In this document: piece by piece, positions 27,429 through 36,932 of the stretch
How positions within the stretch are numbered: the first letter of the stretch is position 1
Layout of the letters: each line of letters begins with the position of its first letter
Source: Cupriavidus yeoncheonensis
Lineage (GTDB): Bacteria > Pseudomonadota > Gammaproteobacteria > Burkholderiales > Burkholderiaceae
Reading direction: 5' to 3'
Assembly (NCBI RefSeq): GCF_905397275.1
Contig: NZ_CAJPUY010000001.1
Location: forward strand, 421,895 to 485,894
DNA length: 64,000 nucleotides
Program-made: the position numbers and the translations under genes
The notes under the pieces: generated by a model
What the model saw: only the letters and a program-made list of their open reading frames with translations
Told to the model about the DNA's origin: nothing
Databases searched by the model: none

Positions 27429-28628
27429 GTGAATCCGCGCCTCGACCTGCTCCAGCCCTACCCCTTCGAGAAACTGCGGGTGCTCTTCGCGGAAGTGAAA
27501 GCGGCCGACAAGCCGGCGATCAGCTTCGGCATCGGCGAGCCCAAGCACCCCACGCCCGAATTCATCAAGAAGGCGTTGGCCGAGTCGCTGGCGGGGCTGG
27601 CGAATTATCCCACAACGGCCGGTTCCGATGCACTACGACAGTGCATCGCCACCTGGCTGGAACGCCGCTACGGGCTCCCCAGGGTCAATGCCGCGACCGA
27701 GGTGCTGCCGGTGACCGGCTCGCGCGAAGCGCTGTTCGCGTTCGCGCAGACCGTGGTCGACGGCACCCGTCCCGGCGCGCTGGTGCTGTGCCCGAACCCG
27801 TTCTACCAGATCTACGAAGGCGCCGCGCTGCTGGCCGGCGCCACGCCGGTGTTCGCGAACAGCGACCCCGCGCGCAACTTCGCCCCGGCGTTCGACCGCA
27901 TTGCCGACGAGGTCTGGCAGAAGGTGCAGTTGCTGTTCGTCTGCTCGCCCGGCAACCCGACCGGCGCGGTGCTGTCGCTCGACGACTGGAAGCAGCTGTT
28001 CGCGCTGTCGGACAAGTATGGCTTCGTGATCGCCTCGGACGAGTGCTACTCGGAGATCTACTTCGACGAGAGCCGCGCGCCGCTGGGTGCGCTGGAGGCC
28101 GCCCACAAGCTGGGCCGCGGCTTCGAACGGCTGGTGATGTTCTCGAGCCTGTCCAAGCGCTCGAACGTGCCGGGCCTGCGCTCCGGCTTCGTCGCCGGCG
28201 ACGCCGCCCTGCTGAAGAAATTCCTGCTATACCGTACCTACCACGGCGGCGCGATGAACCCGGCCGTGCAGACTGCCAGCATTGCCGCCTGGAACGACGA
28301 GGCCCACGTGCGCGAGAACCGCGCCGCCTATGTGCGCAAGTTCAGCCAGGTGACGCCGATGCTGGCCGAAGTGCTGGACGTGGCGCTGCCCGACGCCGGC
28401 TTCTACCTGTGGGCCGATGTCTCGCGCACTGGCCTGACCGATGTCGAGTTCGCCGCGCGGCTGCTGGCCGCGCAGAACGTCACGGTGCTGCCGGGCAGCT
28501 ACCTCGCGCGCGAGGCCGGCGGCATCAACCCCGGCGCCAACCGCGTGCGCATGGCGCTGGTGGCCACGCCGGAGGAATGCCTGGAAGGCGCCCGCCGGAT
28601 CGTGGAATTCTGCAAGTCGCTGGGCTGA
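27429..28628 (+). CDS. dapC: Succinyldiaminopimelate transaminase
   Basis: PLP-dependent class I/II aminotransferase of lysine and meso-DAP synthesis, converting N-succinyl-2-amino-6-ketopimelate to N-succinyl-diaminopimelate. Visible motifs: FGIGEPKHPTP at the N-terminus, CSPGNPTGAVLS, ASDECYSEIYFDE, and the PLP lysine in SLSKRSNVPGLRSGF. The C-terminal Arg block is NRVRMALV. The start is GTG at 27429. The 399-residue length is standard. It leads the dapC-dapD-dapE group, which fixes it to this pathway rather than to a general aminotransferase. Confidence 0.94.
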   Translation: MNPRLDLLQPYPFEKLRVLFAEVKAADKPAISFGIGEPKHPTPEFIKKALAESLAGLANYPTTAGSDALRQCIATWLERRYGLPRVNAATEVLPVTGSREALFAFAQTVVDGTRPGALVLCPNPFYQIYEGAALLAGATPVFANSDPARNFAPAFDRIADEVWQKVQLLFVCSPGNPTGAVLSLDDWKQLFALSDKYGFVIASDECYSEIYFDESRAPLGALEAAHKLGRGFERLVMFSSLSKRSNVPGLRSGFVAGDAALLKKFLLYRTYHGGAMNPAVQTASIAAWNDEAHVRENRAAYVRKFSQVTPMLAEVLDVALPDAGFYLWADVSRTGLTDVEFAARLLAAQNVTVLPGSYLAREAGGINPGANRVRMALVATPEECLEGARRIVEFCKSLG

Positions 28629-28705
28629 TCCGCCGGGATCCGACGCATATCCGTGGCGCGGCCTGACCGCCGTGCCTTCTCCAAACAACCACTGAAGAAA
28701 CCCAA

Positions 28706-29533
28706 ATGACGCAAGCTCTGCAAGCCCTGATCGACCAGGCCTGGGAAGACCGCACCAGCCTGTCGCCGAAGTCCGCCCCCGCCGATATCCGCGAGGCAGT
28801 CGCCAACGTCATCGGCCAGCTCGACGCCGGCACGCTGCGCGTGGCCGAGAAGCAAGGCAAGGACTGGATCGTCAACCAGTGGGTCAAGAAGGCCGTGCTG
28901 CTGTCGTTCCGCCTGGAAGACAACGCGCCGATGAGCGCCGGCGGCTTTGCCCAGTTCTACGACAAGGTCCCGACCAAGTTTGCCAACTGGAGCGCCGACG
29001 ACTTCGCCCGCGCCGGCTTCCGCGTGGTGCCGCCCGCCGTGGCCCGCCGCGGTTCGTTCATCGCCAAAAACGCCGTGCTGATGCCGTCGTACGTGAACAT
29101 CGGCGCCTATGTCGATGAAGGCACCATGGTCGACACCTGGGCCACCGTCGGTTCGTGCGCGCAGATCGGCAAGAACGTCCACCTGTCGGGTGGCGTGGGC
29201 ATCGGCGGCGTGCTGGAGCCGCTGCAGGCCAACCCGGTCATCATCGAAGACAACTGCTTCATCGGCGCGCGTTCGGAAGTCGTGGAAGGCGTGATCGTCG
29301 AAGAGAACTCGGTCATCTCGATGGGCGTGTACCTGGGCCAGTCGACCAAGATCTACGACCGCGAAACCGGCGAGATCCACTATGGCCGCGTGCCGGCCGG
29401 CTCGGTCGTGGTGGCGGGCAACCTGCCGTCCAAGGATGGCAAGTACAGCCTGTACTGCGCCGTGATCGTGAAGAAGGTGGACGCGCAGACCCGCGCCAAG
29501 ACCAGCCTGAACGACCTGCTGCGCGGCGACTGA
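28706..29533 (+). CDS. dapD: Tetrahydrodipicolinate N-succinyltransferase
   Basis: Trimeric left-handed beta-helix acyltransferase that succinylates tetrahydrodipicolinate, the first committed step of the succinylase DAP branch. The 275-residue product shows hexapeptide repeats ([20 protein letters not shown], then [20 protein letters not shown]). The ending [17 protein letters not shown] is followed by a C-terminal strand. It lies 77 bases after dapC and precedes a small membrane protein and dapE. Confidence 0.97.
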   Translation: MTQALQALIDQAWEDRTSLSPKSAPADIREAVANVIGQLDAGTLRVAEKQGKDWIVNQWVKKAVLLSFRLEDNAPMSAGGFAQFYDKVPTKFANWSADDFARAGFRVVPPAVARRGSFIAKNAVLMPSYVNIGAYVDEGTMVDTWATVGSCAQIGKNVHLSGGVGIGGVLEPLQANPVIIEDNCFIGARSEVVEGVIVEENSVISMGVYLGQSTKIYDRETGEIHYGRVPAGSVVVAGNLPSKDGKYSLYCAVIVKKVDAQTRAKTSLNDLLRGD

Positions 29534-29646
29534 TCGCCCGCGGCGGCCCGGTCCGAGGCTCCGCCACGCGCGGGGCCGCGGCCGGGCCTTCCCCTGCATC
29601 ACCCCGCCACACCGCCCGCGACGTGCCCTCCCTCCGCAAGCGACTC

Positions 29647-30006
29647 ATGGCCCTGGATCCCACCACCGTCAGCACTGTCCTCTCCCTCCTGCCCACGATC
29701 CTCGAACAGGCCAACAAGACCATCGACAAGATCAAGAAGGGCCGACGCAAGGATGACGGCCCGGATGGGGCCGCGCCGGAAACGCGCGACCCCGCCGCAC
29801 GCATCGCGGAACTGGAAGCCGCCGCCGTGCAGCAGGCCGAGGCGGTCAAGCTGCTCGCCGAGCAGCACGCCCTCACCATCGACGCCCTGCGCAAGGAAGC
29901 GGCGCGGCTGGACCGCCGCCTGCGCCTGATGACGAGCGTGGCCATGGCCGGCGTGGCGCTCGGCCTCGGCGGCCTGGTGATCGCCCTGAACCTGCTTTTC
30001 CGCTGA
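29647..30006 (+). CDS. Small coiled-coil protein with C-terminal membrane helix
   Basis: A 119-residue protein of unknown function. An amphipathic N-terminus (PTTVSTVLSLLPTILEQANK) is followed by a basic stretch. A likely coiled coil spans about 55-95 (RIAELEAAAVQQAEAVKLL). One hydrophobic helix closes the chain (about 100-118), so it is probably tail-anchored in the inner membrane. The ATG at 29647 is preferred; an in-frame GTG at 29623 would add eight residues. It lies between dapD and an ArsC-like gene in the same direction, but nothing links it to lysine synthesis beyond position. Confidence 0.7.
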   Translation: MALDPTTVSTVLSLLPTILEQANKTIDKIKKGRRKDDGPDGAAPETRDPAARIAELEAAAVQQAEAVKLLAEQHALTIDALRKEAARLDRRLRLMTSVAMAGVALGLGGLVIALNLLFR

Positions 30007-30047
30007 ACCGCTCAACCGCTGCCCCCCCAGCCAAGACCCGACACGCC

Positions 30048-31563
<1,516 letters not shown>

Positions 31564-31606
31564 TCGCCTGCCGATCGCACTCCCATCGACCACAGGATCC
31601 ACGACC

Positions 31607-32500
31607 ATGGCCACTCCCTCCCCGCTGCGCACCGTGCGCGACCTGCTGCGCCTGGCGGTGTCGCGCTTCACCGCGGCGCGCCTCTCGTTCGGCCACGGCA
31701 GCGCCAACGCCTACGACGAAGCCGCCTACCTGGTGCTGCACACGCTGAACCTGCCGCTCGACACGCTCGACCCGTTCCTCGACGCGCGCCTGCTGCCCGA
31801 GGAAATCGACGCGGTGATGCAGGTCATCGACCGCCGCGTCAACGAACGCGTGCCGGCCGCCTACATCACGCACGAGGCCTATATGCACGGCCTGCGCTTC
31901 TACGTCGATTCGCGCGTGATCGTGCCGCGCAGCTTTATCGGCGAACTGATGCAGGACGGCCTCGAACCGTGGATCGGCGAGACCGCCCAGGTTGGCCCGG
32001 TGCTGGAGCTGTGCACGGGGTCCGGCTGCCTGCCGATCCTGGCGGCCCACGTGTGGCCCAACGCGCGGATCGATACGGTCGACATCTCGCCCGATGCGCT
32101 CGCCGTGGCGCGCCGCAACGTGGCCGACTACAAGATGCAGGAGCGCATCCACCTGTTCGAGGGCGACCTGTACGCGCCGCTGCCGCCGGGCGCCAGGTAC
32201 GACGTGATCCTGACCAACCCGCCGTACGTCAACGAAGCCTCGATGCAGGCGCTGCCGCCCGAATACCTGGCCGAGCCGCGCATTGCGCTGGCCGGCGGCG
32301 ACGACGGCATGGACGTGGTGCGCCGGATCATTGCCGGTGCCAAGGCGCGCCTGAACCCGGGCGGCGTACTGGTGGTGGAAATCGGCAACGAGCACGCCAA
32401 TGTCGAAGCGGCGTTCCCGGACCTGGAGATCGTCTGGCTGCCCGTCAGCGCGGGCGACGAGCAGGTCTTCCTGCTGACCTACGACGCGCTGCCCGGATAA
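31607..32500 (+). CDS. prmB: Ribosomal protein L3 N5-glutamine methyltransferase
   Basis: SAM-dependent methyltransferase of the HemK/PrmB group that modifies a glutamine of ribosomal protein L3. The SAM-binding motif is LELCTGSGCLPILAA and the catalytic substrate motif is NPPYV. The N-terminal helical recognition domain (about 1-90) precedes them. PrmB rather than PrmC is indicated by the CTGSGCLPI form and by the lack of prfA nearby. The ATG at 31607 (MATPSPLRTV, 297 residues) is preferred over an upstream TTG overlapping dapE. Confidence 0.92.
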   Translation: MATPSPLRTVRDLLRLAVSRFTAARLSFGHGSANAYDEAAYLVLHTLNLPLDTLDPFLDARLLPEEIDAVMQVIDRRVNERVPAAYITHEAYMHGLRFYVDSRVIVPRSFIGELMQDGLEPWIGETAQVGPVLELCTGSGCLPILAAHVWPNARIDTVDISPDALAVARRNVADYKMQERIHLFEGDLYAPLPPGARYDVILTNPPYVNEASMQALPPEYLAEPRIALAGGDDGMDVVRRIIAGAKARLNPGGVLVVEIGNEHANVEAAFPDLEIVWLPVSAGDEQVFLLTYDALPG

Positions 32501-32600
32501 AGGGCAGTCGGCGGCAAGGGGCGCGGACACGTGCCGCGCCCGTCTTTCCCGAAGTGTTTCAATCGAAGTGTTTTAACCCGCGGCCCCCATAACAAGAACA

Positions 32601-33863
32601 ATGACCGGAGACGACCTCCAGGCCCTGCCCACCGGTAGCGCCCCTTCCCCGTCCACTTCCCCGCGCGACGTGGCGACACGCGGCATCGCCGTCCTGACCT
32701 TCGCCTTCGCACTCAGCCAGTTCTTCCGTTCCTGCCTGGCGGTCATGGCCCCGGAACTGCAGCACGATTTCGGCCTGTCTCCGGCCGGCTACGGTGCGCT
32801 GTCCTCCTCCTTCTTCCTGGCCTTTGCCGTGGCCCAGATCCCGGTTGGCATCGCCTTCGACCGCTATGGCGTGGGCAGGCCCACGGCCGGGCTGCTGGCG
32901 GTCGGCGCGGTGTCGTCGATCCTGTTTGTCCTGGCGCCCAACGGCGCTGTGGCCACGCTGGCGCAGGTCGGGCTGGGGCTGGCATGCGCGCCGGTATTCA
33001 TGGGCCTGCTGCATTTCGCTTCGGAACAGCTCTCCGAGCGCGACTACACGCACGTGGTCAGCAAATCGAACGCCATGGGCATGATCGGCGCCTTGTGCGC
33101 GACCGCGCCGCTGGGCTGGGCCACCGAACTGGTGGGCTGGCGGCCGTCGATGGCGGTCTCGGCACTGGGCATGGTCATCGCCGCGTGGGGCGTCTGGCGC
33201 TTCGTGCGCGATACCGGCCACGCGGAGGCGCGCAGCGCCTCGTGGCCGTCCATGCTCACGCAAAGCGCCCGGCTGCTGGGCCTGGTGCCGCTGTGGACGC
33301 TGATCCCGCTGTGCGTGGCCATGTCCGCCGGCACGGCCTTCCGCAACGCGTGGAGCGGGCCTTACCTCGCCGATGTCTACGGGCTCAGCTCGGCATCCCG
33401 CGGCGTGGCGCTCACGCTGCTGAGCGTGGCCGGATTCCTCACCGCCTTCATGCTGCCCGTGCTGGTACGGCGCAGCACGCTCAAGACCGCCATCCTCGCC
33501 TGGTCCTGCCTGTCGATGTCCGGCGCCGTGATGCTGACGCTGTGGCCCGCTTCCGGCGTAGCCAGCGGCGTGGCGATGATGGCCCTGCTCTCGACCATCG
33601 GCATGCTCCATCCGCTTGTGATGGCGCAGGGCCGCAGCCTGATCCCGCCGTCCAAACGCGGGCGCGGGCTGGGGTTGCTCAATACCTTCGTGTTCCTTGG
33701 CTCCGCGCTCACGTCGTGGGGCTATGGGCTGATTGCCAATATGGGACATCTGCAGCGTTGGGGAGAGCCCGCGACGTATGCCGCGATCTTCCTGTCGGCG
33801 GCAGTGCTGGTGGCTGCGGCGCTGGTGCCCTATGTCTTCAGTCCGGCGCAGGGACATCACTAG
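32601..33863 (+). CDS. MFS transporter
   Basis: Inner-membrane major facilitator of 420 residues with about twelve helices in two halves. An N-terminal cytoplasmic tail of about 25 residues precedes helix 1. The loop 2-3 motif AFDRYGVGRPTAG matches the MFS signature A. A central loop near residue 210 separates the halves. The substrate cannot be told from sequence; proximity to the dap genes may be fortuitous. It starts 100 bases after prmB in the same direction. Confidence 0.88.
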   Translation: MTGDDLQALPTGSAPSPSTSPRDVATRGIAVLTFAFALSQFFRSCLAVMAPELQHDFGLSPAGYGALSSSFFLAFAVAQIPVGIAFDRYGVGRPTAGLLAVGAVSSILFVLAPNGAVATLAQVGLGLACAPVFMGLLHFASEQLSERDYTHVVSKSNAMGMIGALCATAPLGWATELVGWRPSMAVSALGMVIAAWGVWRFVRDTGHAEARSASWPSMLTQSARLLGLVPLWTLIPLCVAMSAGTAFRNAWSGPYLADVYGLSSASRGVALTLLSVAGFLTAFMLPVLVRRSTLKTAILAWSCLSMSGAVMLTLWPASGVASGVAMMALLSTIGMLHPLVMAQGRSLIPPSKRGRGLGLLNTFVFLGSALTSWGYGLIANMGHLQRWGEPATYAAIFLSAAVLVAAALVPYVFSPAQGHH

Positions 33864-34093
33864 CGTCAGGCTTCAATAGGCCGGAACGCAGCCGGCCCGG
33901 TCCGCAAGTTCCTGCATTGGTGCGGGCGCCGGCGGCGAGCCCTGCCCGCGCTCACAAACTTTCCGCCTGCAGGCGTGCAGGCTCGTGTGCACGAATCCAC
34001 GCCCTTTCACGTTAAGCCTCCGGAAGCGGATCAGCCCGGGTCCCGCGCGGATCCCGAGCCCCCGCTTGTACAGACCAAAAACAACCGGAAAAC

Positions 34094-35104
34094 GTGAGAA
34101 AGAGCCTCCTCGCATTCGCCGCGACGTCAGCCGTCGTCGCGGTCTGCGCCTGCATTGACAACGCCGGTGCCACCCCTCCGACAATCGTCGCAAACCTCTC
34201 GGGCAAACCGACCTTGAGCAAGGAGCCCTCTCCTTCAGCTCCGGCCGGAACCACGCACAGATCCACTTACTTCCGGGCCGACCCGCGCCTCGAATTCTTC
34301 AATGCCCTCAACGCCCTGCGCGTTGCAATGGGTGTAGGCGCGTTGCGGCAGGACCCCGCCCTGGACGCCGCGGCCGAGAACCACCTGGAGTATATGAAGC
34401 TCAACGCGGTGATGAGCCATACGGAGACGCCCGGGAATCCTGGCTTCACCAGCCCCGATCCGTACCACCAGGTGCTTGCCGTGGGCGGCTCGCACAGGCA
34501 ATGGGTCGGACAGAATGCCTACAACGGCGATATCGGTCGCTGTCTTGCCTCGCTGGCGAACTCGGTTTACCACCTGCAAGGGATCACCAGCAATCAGGAG
34601 ACCATCGGCCTGGCCATGCGTGACAATTACTGCGTGGCGAACTTCGGCGTGGTGACCGCGGCGGGAACCGGAGGCTATGGCCTCGCCCAATGGGGCGGCC
34701 AGCAACTGCCTCCCGGCACTGGCGCCCACTACCCCGCCAGCAATGCCAGCGTGCGCGGCCTGTTCGTTCCCGCTGACGAGATCCCGAATCCGGCGCCCGA
34801 CCTGGCCGCCGCCGGTACCCCGATCATGTTCCGGGTCAATGTGGAAAAGCCAGCCGACGTGCTGACGGTTTCAAGCTTCACGCTGACGGGCCCACGCGGC
34901 GATGCCGTGCCCGCACGCATCCTGGTGCCTGCCGAGTCCAAGGCCGGCTCGGTGGCTTCGGCCGTCGCGGACGCGAGCCTGTACCGGGGCGTGGTTTTCC
35001 TGCTCCCCACGCAGCCCATCGCCGCCGGCACCTATATCGCGAGCTTTGTCGGTGCGCGAAATGGCGTGGCGATCAGCAAGTCCTGGCGCTTTACGGCGTA
35101 TTGA
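34094..35104 (+). CDS. Secreted CAP-domain (SCP/PR-1) protein
   Basis: A 336-residue exported protein. The N-terminus is a signal peptide, possibly lipoprotein-like (AVCACIDNAGA with a Cys near 18-20). Residues 65-215 resemble the CAP fold: FFNALNALRVAMGVG, LDAAAENHLEYM, and NAVMSHTETPGNPGF with the conserved His/Glu. A C-terminal beta-rich domain (about 240-335) looks like an Ig-type module. The start is GTG at 34094 after CCGGAAAAC. Function of bacterial CAP proteins is little known. It converges with the PQQ-associated binding protein gene. Confidence 0.75.
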   Translation: MRKSLLAFAATSAVVAVCACIDNAGATPPTIVANLSGKPTLSKEPSPSAPAGTTHRSTYFRADPRLEFFNALNALRVAMGVGALRQDPALDAAAENHLEYMKLNAVMSHTETPGNPGFTSPDPYHQVLAVGGSHRQWVGQNAYNGDIGRCLASLANSVYHLQGITSNQETIGLAMRDNYCVANFGVVTAAGTGGYGLAQWGGQQLPPGTGAHYPASNASVRGLFVPADEIPNPAPDLAAAGTPIMFRVNVEKPADVLTVSSFTLTGPRGDAVPARILVPAESKAGSVASAVADASLYRGVVFLLPTQPIAAGTYIASFVGARNGVAISKSWRFTAY

Positions 35105-35175
35105 TCGGCGTCCTTTGCAGGGACAAGCGTTGCCACGCTGCGTTTCCGGCCGTTCCTTGCGTGCCCATGACCGGA

Positions 35176-35196
35176 GCGGCCCGCCTTGCGGGCCGC
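35176..35196. terminator. Hairpin between convergent genes
   Basis: GCGGCCCGC (35176-35184), loop CTT, then GCGGGCCGC form a perfect 9-bp stem. No T-run follows, so intrinsic termination is uncertain. Position between the ends of two convergent genes suggests a terminator role. Confidence 0.5.
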
Positions 35197-35203
35197 CCTG
35201 CCC

Positions 35204-36082
35204 TTATGGCTCCTGCAAGGTCACCCCATGGCTGGCGAAGATGCGGGCCAGTTCACCCTTGCGCCGCAGCGCCTCCAGTGCGTTTTCCAGTGATTCGGCC
35301 AGCGCCCGGTCGCCAGCCTTGATGGCCATGCCAATGGCCCATCCGCGCGGCGGCAACAGCGGTGAAGCGATGTCTGCCGTGGCAAAGCGCGAAGCGGACT
35401 GATTCGCGGTTTTCAGTGCGCTCTCGTATTGCGCGCGGGTCACCATGGCAGCGGCGATATCACCGGCAAAAAGCGCGCGCAGGGCGTCGTCGGCTTCGGG
35501 GTAGATCTTCACCCTGTCACGCAAGGCGCCCCCCGCGCCGGACAACAAGGCGTTGGCGCCGGCCGAGCCGGCGGCTGCGCCGGTGGCCTGGCCCGCCAGG
35601 TCTTCGAGGCCGCGCACGTCCGGCACGCGCTCGCGGTCGCGCACCAGCACGAAGGTCTCGCGGTAGTAGGGAGCGAAGATCAGGGCCTGGTCGTTGGCAC
35701 GCATGAAGGCGCGGTCGACCGGCACGTGCAGCATCACGTCCGCCGGCCCGTAGCCGAGGTAATGGCCGCGCCATACCATCGAGCGCAGGTCGTCGGCCAT
35801 GTCATCGTCGGCATCGAAGGGCAAGAGCGACACTTGCAGGCCCAGCTCGCTGGCCAGGGCCCGGGCCAGCGCCACGTCGATGCCGGCGTACTGGCTGCCC
35901 GCGACCGCCGAGAACGGCGGCAAGCCCTTGTAGACCGCGACCTTCAGCGTGCCGTTCTGGCGGATGCGAGCCAGGTCTGCCAGCGCCGGCCGGGTGCAGA
36001 GCAGCGCGCCGGCCGCCAGCAAGGCGCCGCAAAACCTGCGCCGGGCCGGCTCGGCCGGGATCGGACGAAGCCTCGGTGACAT
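35204..36082 (-). CDS. Quinoprotein dehydrogenase-associated periplasmic binding protein (MoxJ/XoxJ-like)
   Basis: Solute-binding-protein fold, 292 residues. The N-terminal ARRRFCGALLAAGALL export signal ends near ALA, followed by the SBP3-type start RQNGTLKVAVYKGLPPFSA. Relatives sit beside PQQ alcohol dehydrogenases; XoxJ/MoxJ is thought to help activate the dehydrogenase. The ATG at 36080-36082 has AGGAG upstream, so the longer frame is rejected. It lies 64 bases downstream of pedF on the same strand, probably one operon. No ABC permease is nearby, which supports an accessory role in enzyme maturation over transport. Confidence 0.85.
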   Translation of the reverse strand: MSPRLRPIPAEPARRRFCGALLAAGALLCTRPALADLARIRQNGTLKVAVYKGLPPFSAVAGSQYAGIDVALARALASELGLQVSLLPFDADDDMADDLRSMVWRGHYLGYGPADVMLHVPVDRAFMRANDQALIFAPYYRETFVLVRDRERVPDVRGLEDLAGQATGAAAGSAGANALLSGAGGALRDRVKIYPEADDALRALFAGDIAAAMVTRAQYESALKTANQSASRFATADIASPLLPPRGWAIGMAIKAGDRALAESLENALEALRRKGELARIFASHGVTLQEP

Positions 36083-36146
36083 GGGATCTCCTGAACGTGG
36101 AAACAACGAATCTGAAAGAGGGGTTCGCCTGCGGGACAGCGCTGCC

Positions 36147-36626
36147 TCACTCGCGCCGCGATTCCAGATAGGTCTTGATCGCCCACACGGCTTCCTGGCT
36201 CAGCACGCCGTCGAACGGCGGCATGTAGACACGGCCATCGCGGGTTCGGCCCTTGCGCACGGTGGTGGTGAAGTACTGCGAGATTTCGCTGAGACAGGCC
36301 TGCTTCTTCCTGGCATCGGCCAGCGACATGCAATCGCCGTCGAGCTTGCGCAGGTCGGGGGCGATGCCGCCGGATACCGCTTCCAGGCCGTGGCAGCGCG
36401 CGCAGTTCTGGTTGTAGGCCGAGCTGCCGATCCGCTGCGCCTCCTGCTGTTCGCCGCCGGCGCGATAGGGGTTGTCCGGACGCCATTCTTCGCCAAGCTG
36501 CGGCAGGGACTTGGTGTCGACCGCTTGCGGCGTGACATCGCCGTGGGCCCATGCGGTTCCGGCCGGGGTGGCGCCCAGCATGGCGCAGAGCGAAAGCAGG
36601 GCAAGCAGGCGGCGCTGCGTTTTCAT
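36147..36626 (-). CDS. pedF: Cytochrome c-550 PedF
   Basis: Exported monoheme cytochrome c of 159 residues that in known systems takes electrons from PQQ alcohol dehydrogenases. Signal peptide 1-27 ends TAWA. The heme motif CARCH is at residues 75-79, and an axial Met is likely in VYMPPFDG. The segment EEWRPDNPYRAG before the heme is characteristic of this subfamily as I know it. A -24/-12-like promoter precedes the gene, and the SBP-type gene follows. The divergent neighbour is the sigma-54 activator gene. Confidence 0.9.
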   Translation of the reverse strand: MKTQRRLLALLSLCAMLGATPAGTAWAHGDVTPQAVDTKSLPQLGEEWRPDNPYRAGGEQQEAQRIGSSAYNQNCARCHGLEAVSGGIAPDLRKLDGDCMSLADARKKQACLSEISQYFTTTVRKGRTRDGRVYMPPFDGVLSQEAVWAIKTYLESRRE

Positions 36627-36673
36627 GGATGTCTCCTACAGTGGTGGATGGGGTTTTTGTTTGCCACCATTTC

Positions 36674-36689
36674 CGCAAGAGCCATACCA
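36674..36689 (-). promoter_or_regulatory. Candidate sigma-54 promoter of pedF
   Basis: On the minus strand TGGTAT-GGCTC-TTGCG keeps the GG and GC dinucleotides at the correct spacing. It sits 48 bases upstream of the pedF start codon. It is the weakest of the four matches in this region. Confidence 0.45.
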
Positions 36690-36814
36690 GCGGGCCGGAA
36701 CGGGCCAGAGCAGGCCGGAGCAGGCGCCGCACCGCCTGGCAGCAGGCTTTCCGGCGACTGCTCCGGCGCGTGCAGCGCACCATCGCCACGGCGGTGTCCC
36801 GGAATGCCACACTC

Positions 36815-36830
36815 TGGCAAGCGTCTTGCT
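36815..36830 (+). promoter_or_regulatory. Candidate sigma-54 promoter facing the activator gene
   Basis: TGGCAA-GCGTC-TTGCT matches TGGCAC-N5-TTGCW at all but one position. It ends 102 bases upstream of the activator start codon, which would imply autoregulation. Confidence 0.55.
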
Positions 36831-36932
36831 ACATGACGCAACACTGTTGACGCCACGCCAGGCCATGGCGACGAAGGCGCCGACTGCGACCCGCGCAAAG
36901 ATCGCGGGCGACCATCCACAGGAGACACAGAC

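Larger units (their letters stand above)
36627..36932. promoter_or_regulatory. Divergent control region of pedF and activator gene
   Basis: About 300 bases without a gene. It contains two oppositely oriented -24/-12 matches, annotated separately. The palindrome CAACACTGTTG at 36839-36849 is a candidate site for a regulator. Confidence 0.6.
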